NCBI RefSeq assembly: GCF_964275005.1
Contig: NC_092706.1
Location: 3,539,113 to 3,603,112 of the forward strand
DNA: 64,000 nt
Direction of reading: 5' to 3'
From: Diadema setosum
Taxonomy: Eukaryota; Echinodermata; Echinoidea; Diadematoida; Diadematidae
The notes under the pieces were generated by a model, which saw only the letters and a program-made list of their open reading frames with translations, was not told the DNA's origin and searched no databases. The translations under genes and the position numbers were made by a program. Below are positions 1 through 14,300 of the stretch, in pieces (positions within the stretch are counted from its first letter, which is position 1; the number at the start of each line of letters is the position of its first letter).

Positions 1-1457
1 TCATTAATGAAATGCATTCGTTGTTTGCATCTTTCCGTTTATATTTATATTTTTTGTGACGCAAGACATAAAAACCAAGAATGAATTTAAATGTCTAAGT
101 AACTGAATATCTGCAAGCACAAAAACAACCAAAAACAAAGCGTGACAAACGGATGCATTAAATTGTAACTTGTTCATCGTTTCTTCAGGCAGCCTAATAA
201 CCTAAAAGCTATACATTATAAAATAACGAAGCATAAATACGAATGAATGTTATAGTTATCGTCAGCTTTGACTTTTGTTTGATTCTTTTAATCGCATTTC
301 AATAGTTTTCACATCGACTTTATGAGGAAGAGTACATAATGATTCAAACATTTCTTATCTCAGGCTCGAGGTTTTTGAAAAAAAATGGAAATTTGCTCAC
401 TAAATATATACGTAAATACGTAATCATAGATATGTCATGTCATAGTGAAAATCCAGAAAATAAGAAAGTCAAGTTCAGTCGATTAAAAAGGAGGCATTTT
501 GGATGGCTTGTAATATGTGCGAAAATATGAGATATGACCTAAATGTCCAGTTTAAAATACAACCGAAAATGAAAACAAAACACAATAAAAAACAAACAAA
601 AACGATTTAACTTGGACGGCAATCTCCATATCATAAACATAGAGAATATCTATGTTAGGGGAGTATCACTTTACATCTCGTAATGAAACTGCTATATGAT
701 GCCCCATGACATAGGGGTGGGGTTCGGTGACACAGAGAGAAAGAGAGAGAGAGAGAGATGAGGGGAGAGAGGGGCATAGGTTTTGAGAAGAGCGAGAAGG
801 GAGATAAAAAGCATGTCAAGCCTCAGTTTACTTTCTATAATGAAAGTGCGCGGCGTACTCAAAGCGAATTCACGAGTCCAGTGCACTCCCGCGATGCCCC
901 ATATCACATCTCGTCTGCTTGCTCGAAGCAATAAGGGAGTGTTTTTAGTCCAATATCATTTTCATCTAAAACACGATTTCGGCATCGTTTGTGGTAATTA
1001 AGAGACGGTATTGGTACAGTAAACCGAAGCACGAGCTTATCTCGGTAGGCTTATCCTAACTATAGCCGCCCCCTTTCATTCCCGCCGTTGACACGGTGGG
1101 ATTATGAGAAAACTTCGCTCATCAAAATATATCAGACGTTAAGATACTAAAAATGGCAAGGGGAAAAGAAAACATGCCAGTGTTGTTCCGTAAAGTATGT
1201 CAGGTACATGTGGATGAATGTGTTTCCCTTTATAATGGTCTGATTATACAAAACGAGACGTTTACGCCGAAGTTGCTAAATGACAAATTCAAACCTATCG
1301 CATTTGGCAGATAGTGACGAATCGTATAATTACCGGCAAAACTCAAAGCCAAATAAATGACGTGCTTAGTTGACTGTCTATCTCACTTGAGCACACTAGG
1401 ATCTCTATCACTCTATCCTTCCTAGTACCAACATGCGCGGGGATGATGATGATGACG

Positions 1458-1507
<50 letters not shown>

Positions 1508-3709
1508 CACGATGGTCGGTGCGAAGAAGTAATATATCGAGAAAAAAAAAGTGAAAGGATGTCAGGGAGAAGGGAAGGGAAGTGGAGGATGGAGAGATTG
1601 TGGAGGAGGACATGGAGGGGGAGGACCAGGAGAAGAAGAACTGAAGAGAATTTGGAGAATCGGAGGAGGAGGAGGAGGACGCGACGGAGAAGCACGAATG
1701 GAACACCAAGAGCAACAAGAAAACCAGGAGCAAAAGAAGGAGAGGAAACACGTGGATTAAGAGAAGGATAAAGGTGAGGACCACCACGAGAATGACAGGA
1801 AGGAGGAGGAGGAGGGAGAAGAAGAAGAAGAAGAAGAAGAAGAAGAAGAAGAAGAAGATGATGATGGTGATGATGAGGAGGAGGAGAAAAGAAGAAGAAA
1901 TAGAGATAATTTGGAGAATCGGAGGGTGGGAAGGAGGGCGCGAAGGAGAAGCACGAAGAGAACACCAAGTGTAACAAGAGAATGGAATTGGGAGCAAAAT
2001 AGGAGGAGGAGGAAGAAGATGAAGAAGAATTACGTGGATTAAAAGGATAAAGGTGTGGACCACCAGGAGAATGATCTTAGGGAGGAGGAGGGGAGGAGGA
2101 GAAGGAGGAAGAAGAAGAAGAAGAGGAGGAGGAGAAAAGAAGAAGAAAAGGAAGAAGAATGAGAAGAAGAAGAAGGAGGAGGAGGAGTATAGTAGGAAGA
2201 GGAGGAGGAGGAAACTCCATGCGTAGTAAGCATGCTGGTAAGGCGATGCGGATTAAGACGACAATTACAGTGATGATGCCGCACTTTGCTGGAATAGGAA
2301 GGGATGTAGTCCCCATCAACTAAATATAAAAACTACAGCACCAGCGGCAACGTTTTCTAACCATCTCGAACACCGGGGCTATGTACCGTCGCTGTGCCTA
2401 AGAAGTCCGCAAGGAAAAATTGAATAAAATTATCAAAATTAAATCATGAGAACTCGTTAATTCTGTCAATTTTGCAGTGTTTGTTGTCATTACCAAAGAT
2501 AGAACATACATAAATCGGTGCAATGACAGCAATCGCACCTGAACCATGTCTGTAGCATATAGACAATATCCATGTCCAGTACCAAGGCTACAGAATCCAT
2601 GACATAAACGTTTTCAGAACATGTCGAGATAGAGTTTATAGTTGCTCAAGCCCATGCATACTTGATGTACAATTTTTTGGAGTAGGCCTATATACCAGAC
2701 ACGCAGTTGGGTTTCAAGCTGCCAATACCACCGGTGATTAAATGCGACATTGCTCGTGGATCAAATAACTTACGTTTCGCGGGGGGGGGGGGGGGGCGTT
2801 GGGAGTGATGGGGATGTTGCAGTTGATGGGGGAGTTTACGGACTAAAGATGAAATTGAACTTTAGAATACCAATTACCAGAATGTTCCCTTGGCTTATGA
2901 TTTCTACCGCAGTCAGGGAAATATGATCCGGATATCTCCTTTTTTAAATGGATAATCGTCTCAATCAATATGTCGGTGATAGTACGTTAATTTGTATGAA
3001 CATTCATCGTGAGAGTTGCAGCTTTCTTATCTATCAATATGATGGTAATAATCAGGAGAGGGAGTCGCGTCTAATTCAAGAGCGACATTATATTCGATTG
3101 AATGCACATGTGCACTGTAATATGATTGCTCTGGGTATACAGTATCGCATAACCCTATTTGTTCATTTTACCCTGGTTTATATACAACGTGACGGTAACA
3201 CATACCTGTAGTGTATACTTGTAGATTGACAAAAAGTTCACATGTCAGATGTTAACATTGTCTACGCTATGCTCCGCGCTCATTACAAACCTTTACAATA
3301 ATCTAATAATGAAACTTAAAAGTACAACGTATCATACACCTCATGTTTAACATAGTACGTCACTTGAATACTGGTCATCTACGGGATCCACATTATTAAT
3401 GGCCAGTGTATCACTCTGCATGATGGGCAGTATAGTTCTTTCCTTGGTTAATTCTTCAAAAAGATGCGCGTTTATCGTCTTGTTGCTATGCCTAAGATGT
3501 TATGGCCCGGGATGGGGCAATATACTTCAAAGTTTCAAGTACGAATATTTTCGAGAGGACCGGTTGCGAATACCGAATTCAATCCATGTTTGACGTGATG
3601 TGTTTAATCATAATAACTTTAGCGTGAACATTCCCATCATAACAAGAGCTTTCAACAAACAAACATTGATTGGAGGGGAGGGGGCGTCAAAATTCCAGGG
3701 TGTCCTTAC
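1..3709. other. non-coding stretch, no gene recognised
   Basis: No reading frame here resembles a known family. Long frames at 1422-2284 are translations of GAT, GAA and GGA repeats and are not genes. The rest is AT-rich unique-looking sequence with a G16 run at 2781-2796. If the signal-peptide exon at 3710-3796 is real, its later exons would lie here or left of the window, but I could not pick any out with confidence. Confidence 0.5.
1437..2215. repeat. GAT / GAA / GGA purine-rich simple-repeat tract
   Basis: On the plus strand about 780 bases are almost entirely purine apart from scattered T and C. The tract begins with GAT repeats (1440-1508), passes through GGA-rich sequence, a run of about a dozen GAA units (1822-1858), and ends in GGA/GAA mixtures. 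The minus strand is the matching pyrimidine strand and gives long artefactual Ser/Leu/Phe/Pro frames. Such strand asymmetry can support triplex or G-rich structures. Confidence 0.9.
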
Positions 3710-3796
3710 CGTCATGTTGTTGGCAGAAAGACCGCCCATTCTTGAGAAAATCGCTATGGCAACCAGCAGAATCTGTCTCCATGAAATACATTCCAT
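3710..3796 (-). CDS. candidate first coding exon with signal peptide (minus-strand gene)
   Basis: On the minus strand an ATG at 3796 opens 29 codons ending at a good donor (GTAAGG, intron starting at 3709, phase 0). The peptide has a short polar start (MECISWRQ), a hydrophobic core (ILLVAIAIF) and a small-residue site (GLSA) followed by polar NNMT, the layout of a cleavable secretory signal. Signal peptides are often encoded on a separate first exon, so this could be the start of a secreted or membrane protein gene running left. I could not identify downstream exons or a family, and a chance open frame is quite possible. Confidence 0.3.
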
Positions 3797-5699
3797 CTTC
3801 TCTACACCTCAGTCAATTCCAGTGGTCGAGGAACAAACTCTCCGAAATGGATACCTCTTGAGTGCAAACTAAAAGAAACTAAGGCTGAGAGCAGGTAACG
3901 AATATTCTCCCACCTCAGATCTCGCCACTGTTTCTGTAAGGGTTCTTGATGCAACCAGATAATGATTCACCACTGCAAAATTCCTATCAAGGAAAAGTTG
4001 ACGATTCGCTGTTCTATTCTAAGATAATCCAAGTTGCAGCCACAAGCCGAGACTGGAGCGGAAACGAACATATATCACCCCGTCCGGGTGGTGTATTATG
4101 ATAGGCGAGTTAAATTCCTCAAATATGACGAATGCTCTTTTCGAGATTCGCCGCCTCTCACAATAGAAAACAAAGTTGAGTTGTTGACAAAGGCAAACGA
4201 ACAAATCCCCCCGATAAACGAGTCAGGACGCACAATGGGTTTTCGCAGGTATCATGCCCCAGCGTAAAGTGGTAACAACTCACCGGGAGCTTAGCACGTA
4301 CTCGAGCGGCGAGCCTCGGGGCTTTTAGAGCAAGTGGCGAACGTGGAACTCTCCACTCACGTCCCTCCCATCCACAGTACAGAGAGCACCTATTGAGATT
4401 TTCCAGCGGTGCGCGTCGAACCTTTCAGAATGAACGTTAGGCTACAATTCTAATCCTCATGTAGATAAAATCAGCAAATATTGAAGTGACTACTGATGCT
4501 AGCGATACTAGCATATGCTGGCAGCAGTGCCAGAAATCATTTTTGGGAGAGCTCAACAGATCATGTGAAACGTTACCTCACCTTCTTCTTTCTTTAGAGA
4601 AAATGCCATATTAGTAGCCAGACAATCAAGATAAGAACGGCTTGTTTGTCAGACTATTTTCTCACGCGCGTTGCTGAAGCGTCTTTACGATGCTCTCCCG
4701 TGCAACCCAATAAAACGCTTCCTCTTCAACGCTGAATACAATTTTTTTCTAGCTCTGAAAACCACGATCGTAAAAAAGTACAATCATTCACGACTCTTTC
4801 TCTCTCTCCAGTTTTATCACGTCTCTTGAGCAAATGCTCTCAAAAGACAATTACAGTCCCCAGTTTTATGACTGTCCGCGAAGCTGCGTTGGTACGGCAG
4901 GAAAAAAACAGCAATTTGCTCACGATCAGCATTGTGGTATTGATGCTCCGATCTGCCGCGCGGGCATGAAGAATTCTCAAATACTTGAGTATCGCCTGCG
5001 ACGCTCTCGTCAAAAGATAGCCCTCAGATAGCAAAGTTACCTGCATGAATGCAATTGTGACCCTATAGCAAACACCAAACACAGTATTGCAGTATTGAGT
5101 CTATCGTTTGATTGTATACGGTCCTACTTGGTATACTGTTTTGTCAAAACGAAATCAACGATAAAGAAGAATAATACGATAAATGACCATCATCGTCGCG
5201 GATATTTCCCTGTTTGAAAGATTTACCTATCTTGAAACATGGGAGTGACGATAAGGCGAAAGATTTTCGCAAATTAGTAAGGTCTGAATGAAGGAAACAG
5301 ACTATGAAAACTATAAACCTGTGACGGTGTGGTATTCCGTCTTCTATGGAGAAGCAGACATTTTCATGTTACAGGACCAAAATGTAGGCTATACTAACTT
5401 TTAGAAATTAAACAAATATTTGATCAGGTAGTTATCTTCTTGAATAATCTAGGAAGTCAAGAAAAGATATGTATGTATGTAGACATGCATGTATTGATGG
5501 GTAGAGATTGTTTTGGAAATATTAGGGTTAAAGGTCAAACATCAAGTGAAAATGTTACAATTCCAATTTCTTTTTTTCCCCTCATATATCCGAAAATGGG
5601 TTAAGGTACAATGTACATTCATGAAACTTAATGATTATTCATGTACTGATTGGCAGTGATTGTCTTGGAAACTTTAGGGTCAGCGATCCACGTCAATTC

Positions 5700-5912
5700 A
5701 CACCTTCATTATTTTTTTTGTGTATAGAGGGCCTGAGAGTTTTCTTTCTTGTTTGAATTGTTCTTGTTTTGTGTGAGCCTGCGTGTTATTTAGATTTTGT
5801 AATTTTGCATTAGTATTTTTATGTAATACTGTGTATGTATATTTTTCACTTTTGTAAAATCATTTGTAATTCAGCCTCTGGCTGCGATCAATGATTTGTT
5901 GAAAAAAGATAC
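5700..5912 (+). mobile_element. LINE-like 3' tail
   Basis: AT-rich sequence ending in a TTCAGCC...GGCTGCGAT stem-like motif, a TTGTTGAA segment and then an AAT microsatellite. This order resembles the 3' ends of CR1/RTE-like non-LTR retrotransposons in marine invertebrates. No reverse transcriptase frame is visible upstream, so it would be a 5'-truncated copy. The assignment rests on tail pattern only. Confidence 0.4.
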
Positions 5913-5913
5913 T

Positions 5914-5996
<83 letters not shown>

Positions 5997-6016
5997 TAAT
6001 AATAATAATAATAATA
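5913..6016. repeat. AAT/ATA microsatellite
   Basis: About 100 bases of near-perfect ATA units with one GAT interruption. It immediately follows the LINE-like tail, as is common for self-primed 3' ends. Confidence 0.95.
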
Positions 6017-6574
6017 TAATATAAAATTTAAAAGTATAACGGAGTATGAGAAGTATCCACCAACATACACACAAGAAATGAATAAAATTTACACATTAAG
6101 GGCCTTCCTTATCCGGTTTGAAAGAATGTATTTGAAAGAAATACCCCTGTCTAGATCCTGTAAGATGGTGTACCCTTAGGGGAACGTTAACTGAAATACG
6201 TAGTTTGCCATAATATATTCGCACCGGTTTGAGGACCGGTTATGGGAATTCCATCACGATCACGTAACCAAGACATTGTTTCTTCTGAAAAAAAAAAAAA
6301 AAATCTTTATGAGGAGTCGACTAAGGAGATACTACTAGTACATCCTTTATAAGACCGAGATCAAAACAAGACAAACTAGAGGCCTGTCATATTTTTTTAT
6401 AAGTAAAACGAGAGAAAGAGATAAACTGAAAGAGGGAGAGAGAAACAAACAGACAGACAGACAGACAGAAAGCAGTACACATTAATTTTGCATAATGTTG
6501 ATCCTAAATGGTAACCAAAAAGTGGGAAATATCGAAGTTCAAATATTGGCAAAGGTCAACATCATCTCTTATTT

Positions 6575-6642
<68 letters not shown>
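6575..6642. repeat. CAA microsatellite
   Basis: About 22 perfect ACA units, read as poly-Asn in one frame. No coding context. Confidence 0.95.
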
Positions 6643-7140
6643 AAAAAACAACAACAACAACGACTACGACAACAAAAAAAGACATACATACAGACAGACA
6701 GAAATACAATAAACGCTCTTCAGACAGAACATGAGAAGTTCTCGCTAAGAAAATCCAATTCTAGTAGGGTTTTCCACTTCTAAATCGTTTGTTAGTATTC
6801 AACTGAATTACTGGAAATGTATCATTCCCGTGTTGACATTGTTGACATGCTCATGGAGTGGGGAAAAACAAAACAAAAACAAACAAAAAAGGCCCGTTTG
6901 GGAAAAGGGAATGGGGCGCCATCTGCAGTTTGATACCTTATAGTTTGTAACTACTGTTTCCTCACGCCAAAGAGATTGCTCACGCCCACGGCACAATCCT
7001 TGTGTTCACCGGTGTTCACGCACACTTTTAATTTTGTGCTGACGACTCTACAATTTACGAAGATGTTATAGTTCAAGTTCCTGATCATTAAGGTTTGTGC
7101 ATTAAAAGGTCATAATGAATTGATAATAATAAAAAATATT

Positions 7141-7204
7141 AGTAGCTCAGCAGCTTTTATCCTCCCTCTGAAATAGCTCAGCAGCTTTTATCCTTCCTCT
7201 GAAA
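7141..7204. repeat. 32 bp tandem duplication
   Basis: Two adjacent copies of a unit beginning TAGCTCAGCAGC and ending CCTCTGAAA, differing at about one base. Confidence 0.8.
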
Positions 7205-8210
7205 TGTCATTACATGTAAATCAGTAAGGGGATAGTGTTCTTGTTTAATGCATTAAAAAAAACCCATCGAATACCGTGTATAGGGTAAGCCTGTTGAAGA
7301 ATAATTATTGTGAGGTTCTTGTATCATCATTTAGATTTGTGTGATAGTTTGTCCGCCGTCCTTGGGTGAGTTCAGGTTCTCATTAATCTGCTTTGCATTC
7401 ACTTGATTAGTTTCATGCTCTATCGACCTCAATTTGAAAGAGGAAATGATACTTCTTTTTATCATTACACATAAGTCTCAAGAATATAGATAGCACAGTG
7501 ATGTCGATTAAATCATCAGCTTCTTCCGAAGACTCATATCAAGTTAATCATTATTGTTGTTATTATGTCATTATTGTTATCGTTAATTCGATTGGTATTT
7601 GATTCAGTTCAGTTCAATTCAATTCAATTCAAAATGATTTTATTGTCGTGTTGTTGTCATTGCCATAGCTCGTTTCTTTCTCCGTCTGTCTCATCGGAGG
7701 TATACTTTACTAAACGAGCTCGCCTAGTCCTCCATCTATAATCTATATTATTATCTATATTTATATATCTGTCTGTCTGTCTCTTTGTCTATTTATCTAT
7801 CTATCCACCAGGTTACTATATCCTTATCTTACTCAGTTTTAAGGGCCTATTGTGTCTACTTAATAATATCCACTAACTCTGGGTATGCTACTGTATTTCC
7901 GTCACAGACAGTCGTAATTTACGTCATTGATCACGGTCTTTGGTCTCTAATATTTTTCCAATCTCATAAACTCAATTCAAATTTAATTCAAATGAATCAG
8001 CATGGTAGTCTTTCCTTATTCCCCTGATTCCAAGTTTGACTTCTCAAAACGCGACAAAAACCTCGATAAATGCAGAATCGACTGCTCAGTTTGACTTGTT
8101 TTAAATTCAGAACCGACACATTCCACGTACACGCCAGGCCTCGGATCTCATGCATTTAACTTGTTTTCGCCGTTAGCGGCGCCCTGTCTCAATCAAAAGT
8201 CACATCCATC

Positions 8211-8347
8211 ATGGCCGCGCCCTGCAGGACTGTTTCTGCTCAAATTTACCGCTTGTTTAAAGGCTGTCATCGTTATCTAGTGCCATATAAAACAACATCA
8301 TGTATACTTTCCAGAAGAGGAGGATACCAGAAGCTCCAAATTCGCCA
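8211..8347 (+). CDS. LETMD1: LETMD1 coding exon 1
   Basis: Encodes residues 1-45 plus two bases of codon 46, ending at donor GTGAGT. Basic, presequence-like peptide starting MAAPCRTVSAQIYRLFKG. Confidence 0.85.
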
Positions 8348-11300
8348 GTGAGTGCGATTAGAACTCGTATTTTAGGGATGATTGCTTCAAACAAATCAGC
8401 ATAAATCCAAACGAATAGTGTAGTCCCACTTACTAATATTTGTGAAGTAGAGATCTTATTCTTAACACTGTCACAGGAATTGTCTACAGTCTTGATCTAG
8501 AATACCTAGCAAGGTGTATCTGTATCGGTTAGGACTTCTCAAATGCGACTAGATGATGTTTAGAAAACCAGGGTTTTTGTTTGCTTGTTGTGTTTGGTTT
8601 GTTTGTTTGTTTTTTTAAGGCATGGCATGGGGGAAAAAAAAAACTTGTCAGCTGTACGACTATTCTAGTGTAGGCCTAAGATGACGTAATTTACTTTACA
8701 TAAACTGCTAAGAAACATCCCTGAGAGACTACCTAATTTATTTATTTGTTTATTCATTTATTTATTTATTTATTCATTTACTCACTTATTTATTTATTTT
8801 GTTTTATTCATTATAATCATAATAATAAGCCCGAATAGTATGTCTTGTATGCACCAGATTGCACAATTTACAGCTTAAAAATGGCAAATCAAGCTTCTTC
8901 TTGCAGTGGGAGGGGGCAACATTTCCTCATTTTAGTTTTACCACCCTGTTTTTTTTTACTTTCATTTTTGGTTGTTTCTTTTTTTTTTAAAGAGAGAAAG
9001 ATAGATAGAGAGGGGAGATAGTTGCATGGGAGATGAGCAAGAAATCTGATGGTGTGGGATTTATGTATTGTACGGTGTGTATATATGAAAATGACAGCAG
9101 TTGTGCTTTTTACCATGCATACATAAATCTGTATGAAATACAGTGGACCCTATATTTATCAGCAGCCTGTGTTATGTTCACCAGTTTATTTGCTGTGCAT
9201 TGGTATTGGTAGTAACTTTTGGGCTTCCAAGAATTTATGTACATTTTAAATATTTATCTTCAGACTTCTTGTACAATCAAGACTGCTGAGTACATCATAC
9301 AGAAGGTTTAAAACACCAGATGACTCGGCGACTTCACCGGGAAAAGACAAGCCACCAAAGCCTGGAATCCTAAAGAGGGCAGCTATAAAGACCCACCATG
9401 CCACCATCTGGCTTCTAAACCGGATCTCACCAAAGGCCAGAGTGTTCTATGAGCGTTTCATTGATGGTGAGTAGTGCATTTTACTATGGTAAAAAATTTG
9501 GTTTTTTTGTTGTTGTCAGTATTGTTTTCTTTTGTTGGTTGATCTCCAAAGTCCTGTCTGCATAGAGCTATCAATTTTCACTAGTAGCTTTTCTCTTTTC
9601 ACCAATGCCGGTATTCACAAACTACTAGAGATTCTGGAGCTTGAATAGGCAAATGTTAATGGACTGGCCCTCCTATACAAAATCATATTATCAGCAACAA
9701 ATTTTGAATACAAGTGGGCTCATTATAAATTGATGTGACAACTTACAATGTATCTTAGTACTTATGTAACACTGTTTGTAGAGCAGTATTTGTGTGATCA
9801 ATTTGATACCATTGTATCTCTTGATATGGACAACTCAAATATAAAATCAGTCAATGAGTGATTGAAATTAAATAAACAAACAATGTTTCACATTTTGTTT
9901 CTAAGCTTGGACACAGGTTGATGTAGGATTGACATTTTACAATAAGTTGTCCCTGTTGCCACATTAAGATTTTATGATTTGATTTTACTCTAAGTACTAT
10001 CACTTGCCTGCTTTGCCACTCTGAATTGACTGCATTATATTTATCCTCTGAAGGTGCTACAAGCTTCATGCAAGACTTCCGTTATGTTTACTCACTGAAC
10101 AAGAGATTAAAAAACAAAGAGGTTTCTCTGGAAGATCTCAGTTGGGAGGACCTGTACAAGAAACTGCAGGTATGTTATGAAATAACCATCAAAAGACAAT
10201 AAATACTTGTAAGTCACAGTGTTTCTTTGATGGACAGCTTCATTCATGAATAAGTAAATAACATCAGCAATGTGTGCTGCCTGTAAGGCTTACTAATGAC
10301 CTGGAATGATCTTTTGGTACAGTATTATATGGAGATAACATATTTTGAGTTCATGCAAACATATTAAACTTTGTGTTAAGTCCTGTTCTTTTCATAAGTG
10401 GCTGATCATTGTCTTTATGTTTGATAAGATGTTTTGTCTGCTTGGGTGCAAAGTCATTGAATATCATTAACATTTTCATTTGGTCAAATGATATGCATTA
10501 GTACTCTGGGAACACAGACAAAATGAAATATATAATTAGAAGAAGAAGAAAAAAAGGATAACTAAATATGTAGTCAACTAAAGTACCGGACCTACATCAA
10601 TAAAAGAATCCTTATATCTAATGTGACATTTAACTTGTATTTCTTACATGTGTGTTTTTTTTTTGTTGTTGTTGTTGTTTTTTTTTTTTTTCTGGCTTGG
10701 TGCTTCCAAGTACTACATCTAGTGTATTTTATAGTTTGCTGTGGATACCTTAGCTACATTAAGATACAACTGCTTTTTATTTTAGATATGAACTTTTCGT
10801 TTATACAAGTAAATGTTTTATTTTGTTTGTTTTCATGTGGATGGTCCCCTCCACTCTTTCTCCATGACAGATGAAGCAAGACATTGCAAAGGTTCTACCA
10901 GTCCTCGTCATAGTCAACATCCCATTTGTCTACTATGTTACTCTTCCAATCGTGTAAGTCTTGGAGTTGAGTAGACATTCCATCAGCATTTTGAGTACAA
11001 GGGACCATAACTGTGTCGATTCTGTACACCTGCAGTGCTCTTTTAGTTCTTTGTATTGCTATGTCCTGTCCATTTTTTGCATCGATTTGTGTTTCCTAAG
11101 ACAAGAAACAAACAAACAAATACACAAAATGCAACTTGACTTTCAGTCAAGCCCTATTCAAGTGTGTGTGAGAAGTTTGTTGTTGTTGTTGTTTTTTTAA
11201 TGGTTTTACATACACATTCATTTTATTAGTTCACTGATCAGAGCTTCTAGACAATTAACTTGATCATCCCTATGTTCTAAGTTCTCGTTGTCTATCAGTA

Positions 11301-14300
11301 TTTAGTGAATGGAAGAAACAAGGGTGGTATCTGTAAGTGCCTTTATTGACGGGATGAAAGTTGTGGAGTCATAATTCTAGTGCAGTTTCTGCTGCATGTG
11401 CACCTACAATGATATGGAGGGGGGGGGGGTGTAACACTTCTTGTCTTTTAGATACATTCAGAAACATTGTTGTGTAGTTATATAGTAGTTTTAGAGTCAT
11501 GTATGGTGTATATGTGTGCTGGTAGGGTCAGTGATGATATCATCAGCCATAACAGTTTACCATTCAGAACGAGATAGATATTTCTATAGATACTTAATTC
11601 CACTGCTAGTGATCTGACAAGTTTAAAGTCATTGTTTGTTTGTTTTGCTTTGTACTTTCTCTGTTTTGTTTGGTAAATATTGTGGATTTCTTGTATTTTG
11701 TTGAAATTTTTGAAGCGCTTTGTGTCTGTTTAGAAAAAGCGCTATATAAATATTGGTTATTATTATTATTATTTCAGTGGGATATTTCAATGAATTAAAG
11801 TGATCATTTCTATCAGCTGAATTGGTCTCTGGTTTTCACGAAAGAATTATTCCTGCACAGATTAGATCAGTATCTACCATTTCACTTTACATTTCAAATA
11901 GACTATACTTCCAGCGCATTTTCCTCTCCGACCACTTCATCACTGCCGAGGATGTAGCGAGCAACCACGGGGAGCACCACAAGAGGAGGCATGTCCTCTA
12001 CCCTCAGATAATGAAAGCTCTGAGAAGAAGAGTGCTCAGAGCACCGACCTCGGAACTTACCAAGTCTCTGGCAGAGAGGATCAGTGAATCTCAGGTTAGC
12101 AAAGTCTTCTGCACCTAGTATATTTGTTTGAAAGGAGAGTATCAGCCTTAAAGGTACTGTTTACCATAGGGAGCAGTGATTTCCAAAATGTTTGTGTTGT
12201 CACATTTGATGCATGTGTAGGTCAGTTGTATCTCAGGACATCCTAACATATAAGAATTTAACAATAAAGCTTAAAATATAAGGAGATATCACTATTTTCT
12301 CAATAAACCATAACTGTAGACAGTTTATTCTAGAAACAATTTCATTATAACTATTCTTCACATTTTGTATATTTAACAATACATAAGAATGATTATAGTG
12401 ATTTGAAGTTTACATTAGTAGTTTTTATGAATCCCTAACTCACATTTTAGAACTATTTTGATGCACTGAAGCTGGGTTTTTTGTTTCATCTGCCAATGGT
12501 TATTAATGCCTTTAAATGGCATACGGAAAATCAAGTGACACATTGCACTATTTCTGCCGTATTGATCATTTTTATGAATTCACACCTCATCAGACTCAAG
12601 CGTTGCGTAATGCTCTTTAGATTATTCTGTATAACAAGGATTGATCACTTAGCATTTATTTGATGTGAATCATACTATGTTTGCTAGAATGATACAATTT
12701 TGCAAGAAATTACACATTGATTTGTTCATTCATGTTCATTTAGGCTAGGAGGAAAATAGAAGAATACATATGCGCAGCTTGTTTGTGATGGAATTATCAA
12801 ATTGTTAGTCATTACTATCAATAATTCAAGGAGAAAACAAACTTATTGATATTGATGGCTTATGTAGGTGCTATTATGTGTTGCTGTTGGTATGTTTTTC
12901 TTACCTGTAGTTTGCATTCTTCAACACACTGCAAGAAAATGTCTGTTCAATCTTTTTGACTTCAGATTCTATGTATTTGAACTTTATACTTTTAAAGAGG
13001 CATAGTATGGGGTACCTTTTTTCTGTTCACTTTTTCTTTTTCTTTTTTTTTGGTTTTGTTTTGTTTTTTGTTTTTGCTGATCACAAATGCTCTTCTGAGT
13101 ACTTACATTGCTAAATAGATCAGAGGGAAGCTCCTTTGATAACACAGTATTGAATATTACAATTACATGGTATCAACTATTTTACTATACAATAAGATAT
13201 TGAATACTCTGCTTCTATGAATCATGTCATCAGAGCTGTCTTATCTTGTCATTGATTTGTGTATGCATTATACTGCTGTTGATTTCAAGAGTAGCAGAGG
13301 ATGATATGTAATATAGTTTATATTCCTTGAATTTCTCTGCATGTGTAGCTAGAGAAGAGTCTATTCACGGCTGATGACATCTTGTCTCATCGCGACATCT
13401 TCAGTCACCAAGCAGCTCTTTCTTCACTCTCAAGAAATCATCTGGTTAGTGGCATAACTTTGGTATTTATCACTACTATATACGGCATATGCTTAGTGAG
13501 TCTCATTCTCCACAAATTGGGACTTGTTGACAGTTTCACCAGTGGTTAGTTTCACTATTGCAGAATTCAGCAATGGACAGAAATATTGGTATAATTTACT
13601 CATTATCATGAAGCAAAATTAGCGATTCTGCTTTGAGAACAAAAATGCTATAAACTTATGCAGTAAAAGCATAGAGAATTTCTACAACAATTCCAAAATC
13701 ATTGAAATTAATGAGATATTAACTGTACTTGTAGTAGTTACAATGTACAAGTGCATACCCAAACATGGAAGACATGTGCACCATCATGTTTGTGCGCTAT
13801 GTATATGTAGTACTTGTACTGTAATTTAAACAGCTAAAGCTCATTTGGGATCAGAGTCAATATGTTTGTGTGCTGTAAAATTCATGAAGATATAGCACCA
13901 ACTCTCAAAATTCAGGAAAATGAAAACCCTGCAAAATATATGGCACATACGCTGCAGTATTCCTGCTAAGGGAAACATTTAGTTATTACCTATGTAACTT
14001 GGATACAAGTAATTGCAAGGCATCATAGCAACAAGTGCCATTGCGACAGTCTGCATGTAACAGCTTCGAAGGATGCTGATCCGGAGTCAACTTGAGAGAC
14101 TCGACCATCTTGCTTTTGACTATCTTGTGGGGTTTTTTTCCTTCCTCCCCAGAAATCCCTGTGTAAATTGCATGCTCAGTGGGTCCTCTTTGCACCCAAT
14201 ATGACCCTGAGGAAGAGACTGTCTACTCATGCCTTGATGATCTCACTCATGGACAGAGCAGTTCTAAAAACAGGACTGGACCACGTAGAGGACCTGGATC

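Larger units (their letters stand above)
3797..8210. other. intergenic / upstream region of LETMD1
   Basis: Between the candidate minus-strand exon and the LETMD1 start there is no recognisable coding sequence. It contains a LINE-like 3' tail and AAT repeat (5700-6016), a CAA repeat (6575-6642), GACA and TCTG short repeats, and a 32 bp tandem duplication at 7141-7204. The LETMD1 promoter must lie in the last few hundred bases, but no TATA box or clear initiator is visible, which suits a housekeeping gene. Confidence 0.5.

Noticed and set aside
1422-2319. Long Ser/Leu/His/Phe-rich frames on both strands
   Set aside because: Translations of GAT, GAA and GGA repeats with no domain and no splice context.
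4034-4267. 77-codon plus-strand frame (MQPQAETGAETNIYHPVRVV...)
   Set aside because: Protein-like in parts but no family match and no splice sites that extend it; not enough to call.
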